Assembly: GCF_905404315.1 (NCBI RefSeq)
Contig: NC_066286.1
Coordinates: 10,609,501-10,673,500 of the forward strand
Reading direction: 5' to 3'
DNA from: Leptidea sinapis
Lineage: Eukaryota; Arthropoda; Insecta; Lepidoptera; Pieridae
DNA: 64,000 nucleotides
Shown: positions 1 to 14,700 of the stretch, piece after piece
Layout of the letters: the number at the start of each line of letters is the position of its first letter
Numbering within the stretch: the stretch's first letter is position 1
Notes under the pieces: model-generated
The model's input: only the letters and a program-made list of their open reading frames with translations
Databases searched by the model: none
Told to the model about the DNA's origin: nothing
Made by a program: the position numbers and the translations under genes

Positions 1-174
1 GCTATACTACATATGAAATAAATAGAAATAATGCCTATACTCTAAAAAGAGCAACGATTCCTCATGGTAATGAATCGTACCGATTTGTACCATTGCAATT
101 CGGTACTCATATATTTTAAGCTTGTCACGAAATCAGTTAGCATTTATTTTCTAATTTCTAAATATAAATTCCAG

Positions 175-2756
175 TTGTCAATGAATGGCTACATCTACTT
201 CAGTGACCCTCCAGATCACTACACGTACCCACTCTCTTTTCCCGTACGTGATTGGCCGACCGTGAACGATCCTTCGTTCATAGGAATCTTCTTCAGCAAA
301 TGTCGAATTGGAAGCCAAAGACCTGAAGAGCCTGACCAAAGGCGACCCGGTGTTTACTTTAGAATGGACAGAGATTTACAGGTAAGTGAAATTGTACTGA
401 CAAAGAGGATTGGTGACGCAATTTTTTAAGAAAAAATTTTTGTTTCATTTATCTACAAATTACCTAGTCGTAGAAAAATTATTGTAAGTGACCTTGTATA
501 ACTAAATCAAAAACCTCTCATTCATCGCCCATAATTCAACCTACGCCACTTACGTTTTTTGACTCTTCTTATACAACTGTTGCATAAAATACAAATAAAT
601 AAATATTTTTATTTATTGATGGATTTCATTGATGCTTCGGTGGCTCAATAGACTCTTGGCTTAAATAGCTGCTACAAAATATTTTTTATAGTATTATGTT
701 AAAATAAGTGTTAAGATTTTGCATGCTTTTAATATAAGCTGGTTAGAGGACACATTGTAATATTTGTCGGGGACACAGTGCTCTGCGAATGGCTGGATCA
801 CTTGGCGTTGAGTAGAGACGTCGCCTCATTGTGTGTCTTCTACCCCATTTATCACGAGGAGTGTTCCGAAGAGCTGTTTAATCTGATTCCTGCCGCCGAA
901 TTCCACCTTCGCACGACACGCCACAAGTTAGGATATAATCCCCACCATCTGGATGTGTGGCGGTCCTTTACAGTGCGGTTTTCAAGGAGCTTTCTTCCGC
1001 GTACTACAACGCTGTGGAATGAGCTTCCTTGTGCGGTGTTTCCGGGACGATACGACATGGGTACCTTCAAGAAAAGCGCATACACCTTCCTTAAAGGCCG
1101 GCAACGCTCTTGTGATTCCTCTGGTGTTGCAAGAGAATGTGGGCGGCGGTGATCACTTAACACCAGGTGACCCGTACGCTCGTTTGTCCTCCTATTTCAT
1201 AAAAAAAACAATTAAGATCTGGACATACCCTCTTACAAAGCAAAATAAATAATTTCATTTCAATAGATAGAACGGATGACTCCTGCCCCTTTTGGCACCG
1301 GTTCGATCCTCGCCACATGTGATATGTTGCTTTAGCATCGTAGCAAAACAAGCTGGCGTATATTTAAAAGAGGATTTATATTTAATAATAATCTATCACC
1401 CACACGAGAAGAGTTCCTACTATTGAGACTCAACATTTGTCTCAAACCACAGCATTATAGTGGGACTTAACTAATAATAGGTGTCTGTTATACACGTCTC
1501 GTTACTTTTTATATATATTTTTCCTAGACACGAACAGACCAGCTTGGAGTTGAAATGAGAGAGAGGGTGACGTGGGACATACGCGAGGGTGTCATAGGAT
1601 CAGAGACATTCTTCCCTAAGCATGCCGTTACCATCACCTGGAAGAATATGTCCTTTGCTGGTGGAATTGACAACTCTTTGTTTATGGTACGTAACAACAA
1701 TTAATAATATATTTATTAGTTATTGATTTTTTACTTCCCGCTACAAAAAATCATTGATTAGAAATCGGGAAGTGATCGGTTTTAAGTTAATTCATATAAA
1801 TCTAAGCAACAAGTGCCATTTTCATGAGGAGTAAGATTGCTAAGAGCTCCATGAGAGCAGTGTATTTACTTATATATTTTTGTATTGATGCAATGAAAAT
1901 CTTGACCAGATCGTCGGTCTATCTTGTAGGGGGATTCAATTATTTTTTGTAAAATTTAAGGAATGATTTATTGAAAAAGTATAGGCGACATATAACTATT
2001 TTTCTTTTGAGAACGGCGTCTGTCGAGTCAGCTAGTTGTTAATAAAATAAAGATCGTATATTCAATCAGATTTTCGTAATGGGCAGTATAAAAAAATTGC
2101 GTGTGTACAAAGTACACATGTCAGAAGTGAAACCTGCGTTGTGCATAAACCTCTAAACTGCATATGAAGTCCTGGTACATGTTGCTAGGATGACACATGC
2201 TTTCAACCGCTATGAAAGACATTACTAACACCGCTACCATATTTATGTTCTCCTGGTGTCTATGCAGTTATAAGTCGTGCGTATGACATAAGAATATATT
2301 AAGGTATACTTACTCGCGTCATACATAAAAATAAAATAGTATGCATATTTCTGTCTCACTCTTTGCCGGCTTCGTCCTACACATTTTTGTATTTGTGTCT
2401 CTTACCTGTCGTTTTTTCCGTTGCATCCGGTTTGAAATCACAACGATTCTAAAGAAGTTTCACTTCAATAATTGAATAACTTTCGTATGTAGACGTCTAA
2501 TACCTATATATATGTATGTAATACATTCTTCTTATTCTAATACATAGCTGCTAGAACTCTAGTCCTCATATATTAAAACAATATTCGTAATTTATATAGT
2601 CAATTATTTTTGTTACAGACAAACACATTCCAGATGGTTTTAGCTACTGATGAAGTGTTCACGTACGCTATTTTCAATTACCTTGAAATAAATTGGAGCT
2701 CCCACACCGAGGCTGGTGGTGATACCACGACTGGTGAAGGTGGTGTTCCAGCTTAT
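175..2756 (+). CDS. mesh: mesh exons encoding the NIDO domain
   Basis: Three exons (175-381, 1528-1686, 2619-2756), all phase 0, encode an extracellular NIDO (nidogen-like) module. Visible hallmarks are an aromatic-rich strand reading GIFFSKCRIG, a VTITWKNMSF strand and an IFNYLEINWSS strand. The next exon (4472-4640) continues with GFNAGNGTQSYEY, the typical end of NIDO modules. The first exon start follows a pyrimidine-poor but usable acceptor ending CCAG at 171-174. The introns hold LINE tails (755-1209, 3185-3640) and a Helitron end (2032-2035). Confidence 0.88.
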
Positions 2757-5700
2757 GTAAGTATTGTTAGACATAGCGGTGCACTTGACAAATACATATC
2801 AGGGTGTGGTCTCGAAAAATCAAATAAAAATCAATCATTTTATTCATTTAGGTCAAATATATACTCTTATGAATGTCAAATGTTATAACTTTTTACCATT
2901 TACCACAAATTCGGAAAAGCAATAATGAGAAGAAGTGGCAAGAAACCTATTGCTTATTACTTAAAATCAATTAAAATATCTGGAAAGTGATGCAACAAAA
3001 ATACTTATAATGCTTACACGAGTAATTTAAGAAAAAAATGCAAATTAATAAAATTAAACGATTTATTGAGTAGCTACATGTTGCATCAATCCACACTCAC
3101 TGTTAATAAATAAAGGTATAATGAGAGAGATTGTATTTAAGATGTAACTATAAATATGTAACTATAAATACATTAAATAACTTTAATTTTTATAACATGA
3201 CGCAGAGTTCCCGATGATCTTAATAGTGATTTTCATTATTATAACATTAGAAATAAGGTAAGGGTAAATGTATACACTTCTATAATAAAGTCCCAGCCAC
3301 TGTTCAGGCATTATCTATAAATAAATTTAAATGTTTTATAAAAAAAATGGCTCCGTCGTAAATCCTATTACTCCACAGCTGAATATCTAAATGATCGGAC
3401 AGCCTGGGACTAGATTGTGATTATTTTATAGCGATAGAAATGACTGTACAGTATTGTATATTTTTACTGAAAAGAGCGCAAAAAAAGAATGCTAGGAGAG
3501 TTTCTTGCGCCGCTTCTTCTCTCTCAGACCGCCATTTGTTTCCAAAGCGGTAGTAGTATCTAGTAGTTATTAGAAATGACATAAAAAGAATTCTAATGAA
3601 TCAATTTTGAGAAAATAAATGCCTTTTATGCCTTTTATCGAGCCACCACAAGTAGCGTCCGTTCACGATCAAGGCGCGTGGACTATAACTATACCGGCAT
3701 CTACCCAGAGAAATCCAATTCTACGACATATATCTTCAAGGCATATAGTATATTATGCAACTAGGGAGGCATTAAGCCCTTTCAATCCGCGCGCAAAATG
3801 AGAGCCGAGCCAAATACTAGAGTTTGTGATGGCCTTTTTTATCAACCGTGTCGCGTATACGATTTTTACCACACCTGTAATAGAAAGTTCGCATTTTTAC
3901 CCAGTTTTCCGGGAGGAAAGCGAAAACACTGTTCGGTTCTCTGAATTTGTTGAGGCATGCGTCAACAATACATATACTTTCCGCGGAGGTATAACAAAAA
4001 ATGCATTTATTTTATCTAAATAAAACTTTAAGTATAAATTTTGAATTTAAGGCACTACCGAAATGGTGGTATAAAATTAAATGGTAATACAAACAGTTTT
4101 GCAAGAAGAAACGGTGCGACAAATTCTCCCAGTCTTTTAAAGTAAATTCAATTTTTACAATATTTTACTTTAATATCATTGGCATTAAAAGCAAATGACA
4201 TTATCCCCACGCAGTCCGATCGCTTGTCTCTTGAGTAGTAAACATTTGAGATTTTTAATTAAACTTTTAAAATATTACTGCATAGAGGAACAATACATTC
4301 AAAAGAGAAGAAAATCTCTAACTGAGATACAGTAAGACAGAAAAGCAAAGTAACGTGTAATACTTTTTAAGCATTCTGCCAAACGTATCTATTGTCCCTA
4401 AATGAATTATATCCCTTCATATATAAATACAACTGTGTTCATTCTATAAATGAAAAATTTATTCATTCAAGATTGGATTTAACGCTGGTAACGGCACACA
4501 AAGCTACGAATACAAGCCATACTCCCAAGCATCAGTGCTCAGAGACTTGACTGGTCGAGGATGGGCGAACGGATTCCCGGGAAGACACATCTTCAGAATT
4601 GACGAGAAAATTCTAATGGGCACTTGCAACAAAGATATAGGTGAGAATATTTCATTTTGGTAATAATGATCAAGCTTGAACAAATTGAGTTTTAATATTG
4701 TTATTTGTTCGAGATGAACAAACATAGTTTTACTCTGTTATTCGTCTTTTTGCTATTTCAAGCAGTCTCACTTAATTATTCCAAAAAAAAAATGTTCAGT
4801 TTTTAGTCTCACAAATTCCCTAGAAGATCCAAGCTCTTCATATGCTTTAAACTTTTCATCTTGGTTATAAAAAGTATGGCAAAGCCGTTTAATGGTTGTT
4901 ACACAAACTTCTACTAGATTGAAATAACTTACGTGTACAATACTTATTCGCAGATGGTGCAAATCTCCCACTTATGTTCGCTCCGGAGTCTGGAAATATG
5001 TTGGGTGGGACTATTGTTAACATTACCGGTCCTTGCTTCAGGCCAACCGATCGTATAACTTGTAGATTTGATACAGAATCAGTTGTTGGTGTAGTAGTTG
5101 ATGATAATCGGGCTATATGTGTACAGCCAAGGTTTTGGCACAATGGATATGCAAGATTCGAAATTGCCATCAATAATGAACCGTACAAATGGAAGGGAAG
5201 ATACTTTGTCGGTAAGCAATGAATTACTAAAAATCTAAAGATCGTATCTAAGAAAGGATTCATTTTAAAATAAAAATCAAATTTTGTGTTTTTGCAGAAA
5301 CACCAGCTACTGCAGCCGAAAAGATATTCTTCACAGACAATGCGATACATGAAAGATATCCACCAGAAATAAAAATTAGTTGGGATCGATTTAATTTAAC
5401 AACAAATCTAAATGTTCAGCTGCAAATAAGTTTGTGGGGATACAAAGAAGTTACAATAAGACCTCAACTAGAATTTATCGATATGATTGAAGCTGGTGTA
5501 GCAAATACAGGCGAATATGTTATAAATCCTCAAAACTTCAGAAATCGTGACAATATTATGCATAACGATATGCAATTTGGCTTTATACAGATCAATTTGA
5601 CTTCACCAGCAGATATTAAGGGAATGGCCATATCTCCGTAAGTAATTATTTAAATGTTTCATAGTCCCATTTTTGAGCAAAACTCGGATAAATGAAGGAT

Positions 5701-8700
5701 GATAGTCATCAAGTACTATGGCACAAAATGCTTATAAATATAATTTTACTGGACTTAGAAAATTCATCAACTCGTAGAAATAAGTGTCGGTCCCTTGATT
5801 TGTCGTAACCTTATTAATATGTTGATATAGATACGTTGATACTGACCTAATACTATTTTCCGATATTTTTTTAGAATTCTGTGGAGTAGGCCTATTCCGC
5901 TTGGCTGGTACTTTGCTCCTCAATGGGAGAGAATCCATGGACAACGATGGGCACAATCATTATGCAATAATTGGTTAAGGACAGACCGTTTTCTCAAAAA
6001 TTTCGCTGCTCAGGTTTGGGTATGTCCGTGCACCTTGGAACACGCGCTTTTGGACAAAGGACGCTTTTTGCCCGATGTCGACTGTGACAAAGATACTAAT
6101 CCAACATGCAGATATCATTGGGGTGGGGTTCACTGCGTCAGAAGTGCTTCACCAAGGTAAGTTATTACTGTTATAATTCAATATGTGTCATGGCATATGG
6201 TCTTGTACTAGTTTTTCAATAAAAATACAAAAGAACGTAGAAAAATTATTAATAAGCCAGGCTATTTAACACTTTATTTATTTTTTGTAGTCCTGAAGGA
6301 TCCGGTCAGCAATGTTGCTATGACAAGAATGGTTTCCTTATGATGTCGTATGACCAAATGTGGGGCTCTAAACCTCAACGTTCTCATGATTTTGGTTATA
6401 CACCTTACAACGAAGCTAATAAGGTAAATAAACCCATAGGGATGAAAAATATTTAAGGTTCAATGGTTATTAACTGAACTTCCTAAAAAATAACTTGAAC
6501 TGAAGCTAAACATGAAATTATTTGGAGTGTTTCTTCTTCATAAAGTCATTTTATTTCTAGGTGCCATCTTTATCTCATTGGTTCCATGATATGATTCCCT
6601 TTTATCAATGTTGTATGTGGCAAGAGGAACAAGCTGTTGGTTGCGAAACATTCAGGTATGTTTTAAAAATGTGAGAATTGTTGTAATTTTAGATGAAAAT
6701 TGATGAAAGCTGAAAATCCAGATCAGTAATTTGTTAAAATTGATATTATAATAGATTTATAAATTCGTTGATACAGATAATAATCATTAATATTTTTCAT
6801 GTAGGAAAACGCTATTCATTAAATAATTTTAACTATAATAATACTTTGGTAAAAATATTTGTAATAATATTTCCAATCCAACTCAAAAATAATGATTACA
6901 ATTTTGTGAACATTAGATGTTTTCACTACAGTCCGACAGTTATTTTTTTATAATGGGACGAATCTAGAACTTTTAAATAAGGAAAAATCCAAATCTAGCT
7001 GTATATTTTAAGATGGTGATATTATAGCAACATGATGAATTGATGATCTATTTTTAGGTTTGAACGTCGGCCCTCGCAAGACTGCGTTGCATATCAGTCA
7101 CCTGGTGTCGCTGGTATATTTGGGGACCCTCATATTGTTACATTTGACGACCTGCAATATACTTTCAATGGAAAAGGTAAAATATTTCATAGTTTTCAAC
7201 AGATCCTGTATAAATAATTTAATAATTCTTACTCACAATTATATCATGGATTAGCCACATATTTAACCTAAAATGATTTTCCGTAAAATAAAACGCGAAG
7301 AGGCTAAACATAAAAGATTTTTCACCAGCATTTCGCAACAAAATAAGAATACAGTGTCAGCAATACGTTATGCTAAAAAAAGTGGTGGTCGTTAATTCAA
7401 TAAACTGTTTTTATAAACAGTTTTCTATTTGTTAATGAATTAACTGTTTTTCTTCAACGAAAAAACCTGTTGAAAATAATAAGCTAATAAATGCAATCAA
7501 CGTCTTCGCTCGTAACTCGCAATAAATGAAGCATAATTCTGACCCTTTTGCACCTATCCCTTTCTCAGTTGCACTTCCGCCAGAACAACACTAATAAATT
7601 GATGATTGACCTCGCAAAAACAGCTTTTATTGCTTGCAGATTTACAAGGGAAGATCATTTCATTAGAAAATGTTAACATTAATCTGCTGTCATAAACTTA
7701 CAATATTTTTGTTGTACTTAATTCAATACAGCTGACGAAGTTGCGAGCGAAAACATTGACTTGATATTATATTGAAGTAATAACTACTTGGTATAAATTA
7801 AATTTATCAATGGTAATAACCTGATAAATTATTAATTAATGCATTAAACGATAATTGAAAAACTGTTGACGATTTAACAGTTTTTTCAACCAATGTTCAC
7901 CATTGACAATAAACAGTTAAATTAAATTAATTTAAAAACCTTCAATGACACACCTCTTCTGTCTGAAATGTAATCTATCAATTATAATATGCGACACTTC
8001 TAAGCTTCAAAGTTTTATAATTTTTATCAAAACAGTTAAATATTATTATAAAATAAAAGTCTATTATAAAATATGGGATTATGATTGGGACAACTCATTG
8101 CAACAGAATTCACTTCAAATCAAATATTTACGAATTCTAGTATAATAACCTAAAAGTCCAACTACCGCTACTAACTAGCGGCAAATGAATTGGAAATTAC
8201 CGTCTCTTTTTGGGCTCCTTCATGAAAATAATTCATTATTTGTAAATACTCCCGTATTGTTATAGAAAGAAAAAGTGTATTTCAACTCATCCTTCTCAGA
8301 AATACGGCATCAAAATTTTGGATAAGGTTGTAGGTACCTACGTAGATGAAATGTAGAATGACATTGATAAATTAAGCTCTACTAGTAATAGAAAGCTGTG
8401 TAATAAATTTGCTATTCTCGATGTAATTTGAAAATATATTTTAATATCATAATTAAAAACTCAGGTGAATTTGTGCTTGTCCGAGTGGATCACCCCCAAT
8501 TGAAGCTGGATGTTCAGGGCAGATTTGAACAAGTACCAAGAAATATTTATGGACCCGTTAATGCAACACAGCTCACATCTGTGGTTGCTGCTTCGAACAA
8601 CTCTGTTCCTATTGAGGTATTTGTTATACTTATTATCTTAACTTATATCTTTAAACGTGCAATTCTTGTATGTATATAATCTGAACCACGAATACGGCTC

Positions 8701-11700
8701 CAACGATTTTCATAAAATTTAGTATACAGGGGATTTCGGGGGCGATAAATCGATCTAGGTTAAAATTTTAAAAAATGTAGTTTTATCCGTGTTTTAATGA
8801 GAAACAGCTACAATAACATTATAATAGAAAGGTAGGTTTCGCCACTATATACAAGACTATAATAGCTCAGATGGGTGACCCGGAAATCAGAAGACCCCGG
8901 TTCGAATCCAGATGTCCTATTAAATTTTTTTTTGTTCCAAGTATTGTACATTCTTAAAAATCCGAGCCAGGCTCAGTCGTCTGGATACTAATATTAATTA
9001 TATCAGTCAATAACTTCATCAGATGAGTCTACCTTTTCTATTATAATACAGATTCTCCGATTTGCTACAATCTTTTTGAGTCCAAGAGACGGTTGAACCA
9101 GTGCCGGATTAGTCAAGCGCGGGGCTCGTAGCAAATTATGTTTCAGTCTTGGCCCTTCATCTGCTATGAGCTTAAAGTGCTAATAACATATTCAATATTT
9201 GTATTTGCCTTTTTTTGTTTTTTTTTTAGTTAACTATGTATAGAAAAGTATAGATAAGTATTTTAATAGGCCCTATATGCCCTGATTAAAATTAAATATT
9301 TCATCGAAATTAAAAAAACATTGTTCATAATATGATGCAGCTTTTGTTTGGAAACTAATAATAAAATATTACATGCCATGTCATCTACGTAAACGTTTTT
9401 GTTGACACTGCTATCGTCTGTATAACAATGTGACTAAACCTATTAGATCGGTCACACCTATAATAGACAGTCTCTCAAAGAAAAATTTAAAGAAATATAT
9501 ATTACGACTGTTCATTCTCAGTATGAAAATTTAATATATGTTCACAAAAATCGTCACCTTTTTGCTCTTAATAGTGATTATCATTATTACAACACTAGAA
9601 ATAAGGGATTGCTTGTAACTAATTCTAGTAGGCTTCATAAGATACTAACATAACATAATAATAGCTTTAAGGGTAAATGTATACACTTCTATAATAAAGT
9701 CCCAGCCACTGTTCAGGCATTATCTATAAATAAATTTAAATGTTTTATAAAAAAAATGGCTCTGTCGTAAATCCTATTACTCCACTGCTGAATATCTAAA
9801 TGATCGGACAGCCTGGGACTAGATTGTGGTTATTTTATAGCGATAGAAATGACTGTACAATATTGTATATTTTTATTGAAAAGAGCGCAAAAAAAGAATG
9901 CTAGGAGAGTTTCTTGCGCCGCTTCTTCTCACTCAGAGCGCCGTTTGTTTCCGAAGCGGTAGTAGTATCTAGTAGTTATTAGAAATGACATCAAAAAGAA
10001 TTCTCAAGGAATCAATTTTGAGAAAATAAATGCCTTTTATGCCTTTTTATGCCACAGCAACTAAGATTTAAAAGCGTTTGTGAGCTCAATTACTTACACC
10101 CTGTTTAACCCGACACCCCAATTCCCAGTGCGTTGAAGACACTAAATTTGTCGATTAAATATAGTCATTTAACTAGGTTATAAACACACCGCCAAAAACT
10201 TTTATTATTTGATTCATGACATGAATATTCTTACTTTTTGGTTGAATAATATTAGTTAAGGGCCTACAGTTCTAATAAACGTAAAAGTAAGTATGATTTA
10301 CGTAATGGTATTATTATATACGATTTGATTCATCGATATTATAAACTGGGGACAGGCCTGCAGGACAGGCCATGGCTTCACAGTGTTGTCATTTCTAGGC
10401 ATACAGTTCCAAAATAATAAGTACCGTTTGTAAACTGGCATCACGCAGACGCATGATTAATGACACGTTTCAAAATCTGTATGGCCTTCTATTGACTGTT
10501 ACTGCACGATTATGTTTGTCATTTGAACCAATTGCAATGCAGTGCCAATTGACGTATTCTGGTAAAGTCAGTGACCTCTACTATATACCACTGGACTGGC
10601 GGCTGTTATAATGCTTTTGTGACTGTTTGGTATTCGCCATTTTGAGCGCTGTTGTCCATGTAGCGTAGTCTGCGGTACTAAAACTAGTGATGACAACCTA
10701 GTGGACAACATAGATGGATGGGAAACTATTTACAAAAAAAAATGTGTACTTTATTACGTTTATTCTTGAAGTATAAATAAGACGGAAAACGAACGAAATT
10801 AATTCAAAATGTAAAAATACTTCAGAGTATTGAACGCTTCTCTCGCAGCCATTTTTATTATACGTCAAAATTAGTTCTCTGGACGCTCGCGAGCGGCACT
10901 TCAAATAGGAACAAAAAATTTGCTGTCAAACATATGGAACAGCCTGTCCAGTGGTATTAATACAGGTCAGTGGAACTACCACAAAAACAAAACTATATGT
11001 CATTTTGTACATTTCCCCAATATCCTACTGTTTAAGCGCGAATTTTACAATGTCGAAGATTGTAAATAGCGTACAATTTATCATTAGTGTTTAATTCAAT
11101 ATAACAAAAACACAATTAATGACATTATTTTTACATGTATTAGGTAAGACTGCGTCCAACACATGCACAATGGCGGTACAGGTTGGATGTGTTCGCAGAT
11201 GGAAAGAGAGTTTACTTCGATAGACCCGCACTCAGGGTGCAATATTTCCCAGGTACTTAATGTTGTTTTCACTAACAATTATTGTTTTTATTTTTCATAA
11301 TGTTTGAATCCCATATGCAAAAAATGCAAAACTCGCTCAAGGAAGGGTCCCTCGCTCGGATGGGTACCTTCCGAGTCATCTTATCATCATCATCATCATA
11401 ACTCACTAAGTCAGAAAACTGAAAAAAAAATCGTGAGCTAAAGAACTAAAAGAGTAGGTAAACTATGGTACAATTATACTACTGTTTCGTGCTGCCCAGG
11501 ATGAATATATTACATATAATATATTTATGAGGAAGCTCATGATCGCTCCGGTGGCAAAAGAGAGGGCTATGCTCGGTCAGTTCCCTGCGAGATCGAATCA
11601 GAAATGAGGAGATCCGTATGAGAACCAAGCTACCGACATATCCCAGATGGTTGTGAAACTGAAGTGGCAGTGGACAGGGCACTTAGCTCGACGGACAGAC

Positions 11701-14700
11701 GGCCGTTGGGGCAGTAAAGTCTTCGAATGGCGACCACGTACTGGAAGACGAAGTGTTGGTAGGCTCAAGAACTCCAGAGTAGGTTGGATGAGCTGCGCAG
11801 GACCGATCCTCATTGAGATCTTTGGTGGAGGCCTTTGTCGAGCAGTGGATGTCTTCCAACTGAAATGATAATTAAGTTCTACTGCTACTCTTTCTAACTT
11901 CTTACCCTATTAATACAGTATTAACAACTATCATTATGTGTTTCTAGGTGTCACAGTGTACCAACCGATGTACATCCTCAACCAGTCTGAAATCGTGATC
12001 ATGTTCTCCTCCGGAGCTGGCGTTGAGGTGATTGAGAATAAAGGATTCATGTCTGCGAGAGTTTATCTTCCTTGGACTTATATGGTAACCTTTGTTATTG
12101 CTAAAGTTAGTTGATGAAACCCATAAATAATAGAACCTAAATAATCTGTGTGTAATTATTAAATGCAGAATCAAACGCGAGGATTGTTCGGCAATTGGTC
12201 TCTAGACATAAACGATGACTTTATCAGACCGGACGGAACCTTGGCGGCTATTGACTTGAACAACTTCCAGACAGCACATCGAGAATTTGCACAATATTGT
12301 AAGTTTTTCTAGCTCTTTCTGTCTTCTGATAGGACAACCATTACCAGTCCTAAATTGTAAAATATTTACAATAACTAACAATTTATTATTTTACATTTGC
12401 TTCCTGCTTTGATTATGTTAAAGTTACTTTTAATGCACAATAATTTCAATTTAATTGTTAGTTTATTTCAATTGAAAATAATATATTTTACAAACCTAAC
12501 ATTAATTTTGTAAGAAAACACCCATATGTTTAAGAAGAAATGATAGACGCGCCCCGTTGCAGTATACCTTGCTATAAAAATAATATTTTTCAAACTAAAT
12601 CTAAATTAACATTAGACAGGTCCTGTGTCTGCCCCTCTGCTGTTCATAGCAATCAACAGGCCTTGCCTGGTTTTCGAGGTTATTTCATGTATATTCTTAT
12701 CACAAGCTCTACTTTTTTCGAACACATGATAGATTTAGTAATTTAAAAGAAAGCTTAGTTTAAGCCTAAATGAATAAATTTTATTTGAATTTGACTTTAA
12801 AGTGCATGTGATATTTTAATAGGCATGATTTGTTTGTTTGTTTTTTTTTGAAGTCACAATAACTCAAATTATCAATAAATAAATAAATATAAAAATCAAA
12901 CTTTAGTAAAACAATTTAATTTTAATTATAGTTTCAACTTTAAAAATCAAAGTGATAGCAATAGTTATTTTGCTATTAAAGAAAAGGCATGTAACTTATA
13001 GCCTAAAAACATGGTCAGATTGGCTGCGGACGGACCATTGAACGGTCCGGTGGGCGCCTCGCACCATTTGGTACGGCGTCGTACTTGGTACGTTCCGGAC
13101 GGTTATAATATTACATTTCTGCGATCGACAATGAGACATACCATCGCTTACGGTATACCAGACCGTATCAGATGGATCGGACGGACCAAATCCTATCATG
13201 TGTTTAGGTCAATAAACAATTAGTTAAAAAAAAATTAACCTTCACGACTTGTACTATTGTACTACTTTACCAATATAAAGGGGATCCTGTTTCTACAATT
13301 AGACCACTAAGTGGCATAGTCAATTTTGCGTGCAGTATTGGCCAGTCATTCCATCTAGCCCAGCTCCTTAAAGAAGTTCAGAACACTCCTGGGATGTTCG
13401 CAGGCTTCCTGAAGCCACCTTGTATTTAGTAAGGTTCCATCCCGTTGGTTGGCCACGCCTTGACTTGTACTATCTTTATAAACGTCGTCTGTACATGTGT
13501 TGACAGTGAACTCCATCTAAACGGCTGGACCGTTTGGAATTAAATTTTCTGTGTGAGTTCAAGTGGATTCCAGGATCGTTAAGATTCACAATTGAACTAC
13601 CTCCTAAATGGCTGGACCGATTTTGATGTTTTTTAGTGTTCCAGTGAATTTGAGATTGGTTTAGATTCTTAATACAGTCGACATAGAATTCTCCTACGTA
13701 TGTTAGTGATCTCCTCCTAACGTCTGGACCGATTATTCAAATTTAACACGTGTGTACAGGACGTCTTCGGGTCCGCTAGTATAATATATTATATTCTTTG
13801 CTTCAGGGCAGTTAACGGATCGTGAACAAAAGGACGTCGGTGTAGCGCTGTTCGTGAGAGAGTATGGACGGACAGCAGCGTATTATAACGATAATACTTT
13901 TGTGCCGAACTTCATAAGGGAGCCGATTGATTTCCTCCCCGCGAACAGATCGCAAGATGTTGATCGGGCGATAGAAATATGCCAAGACTCGTACCAATGT
14001 AGGTACGACTTTGGTATGACGCTGAATAGGGATATGGCGGAATTCACGAAGAACTATTTATCTTCCATTGTAAGTATTTCTATTTATGATTCATTTATAT
14101 AATTATGTTTTATGAATTATCACGGCGCGATTAACGCTCAAAAATGTAAGGCGTGAGGTGTGTGTGGATTGTTTTTTTTCATAGTAAAGAGGAAGACAAA
14201 CGAGCGTACACCTGGTGTTAATTGATCACCGCTTGCAACACCAGAGGATTCACAGGAGCGTTGCCGATGTTAAAGGAAGGTGTACGCGCTTTTTTTGAAG
14301 GTACCCATGTCGTATCGTCCCTGAAACACCGCACAAGGAATCTCATTCCACAGTTTTGTAGTACGTGGAAGAAAGCTAAAGTAAGCGCTACCATTGTTAA
14401 CGTTAAATTTAACTTTAAACTTAACTATACAAGCTAATATAAAAAGATAATACTTAATTTACACATGTGACTTAGAAACCTTGTTTTCATATTTTCATTT
14501 TTATTTTAAATTATATATTACAATATTTTTAGATTTTAGTTTATAAATTGTTAAAATTACTGTCCTATAAGCGTAGTAAAGAGTGTAATTTGTAAGTTGC
14601 CCAAATATATAAATAAATATGACGCAACCCAGCTTTAGGATATACTAGCGTAGGTATAGTTGACCTAACAGCCCATTAATGCGTGACCAATTATGGTTTG

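Noticed and set aside
3619..4023. Two short frames in a mesh intron
   Set aside because: One begins inside the L-B tail repeat; the translations match nothing I recognise and there are no splice signals linking them.
13465..13779. Full-length Helitron with defined 5' TC
   Set aside because: The 3' CTAG is present but no 5' TC after A could be fixed, so only a Helitron-like label is given.
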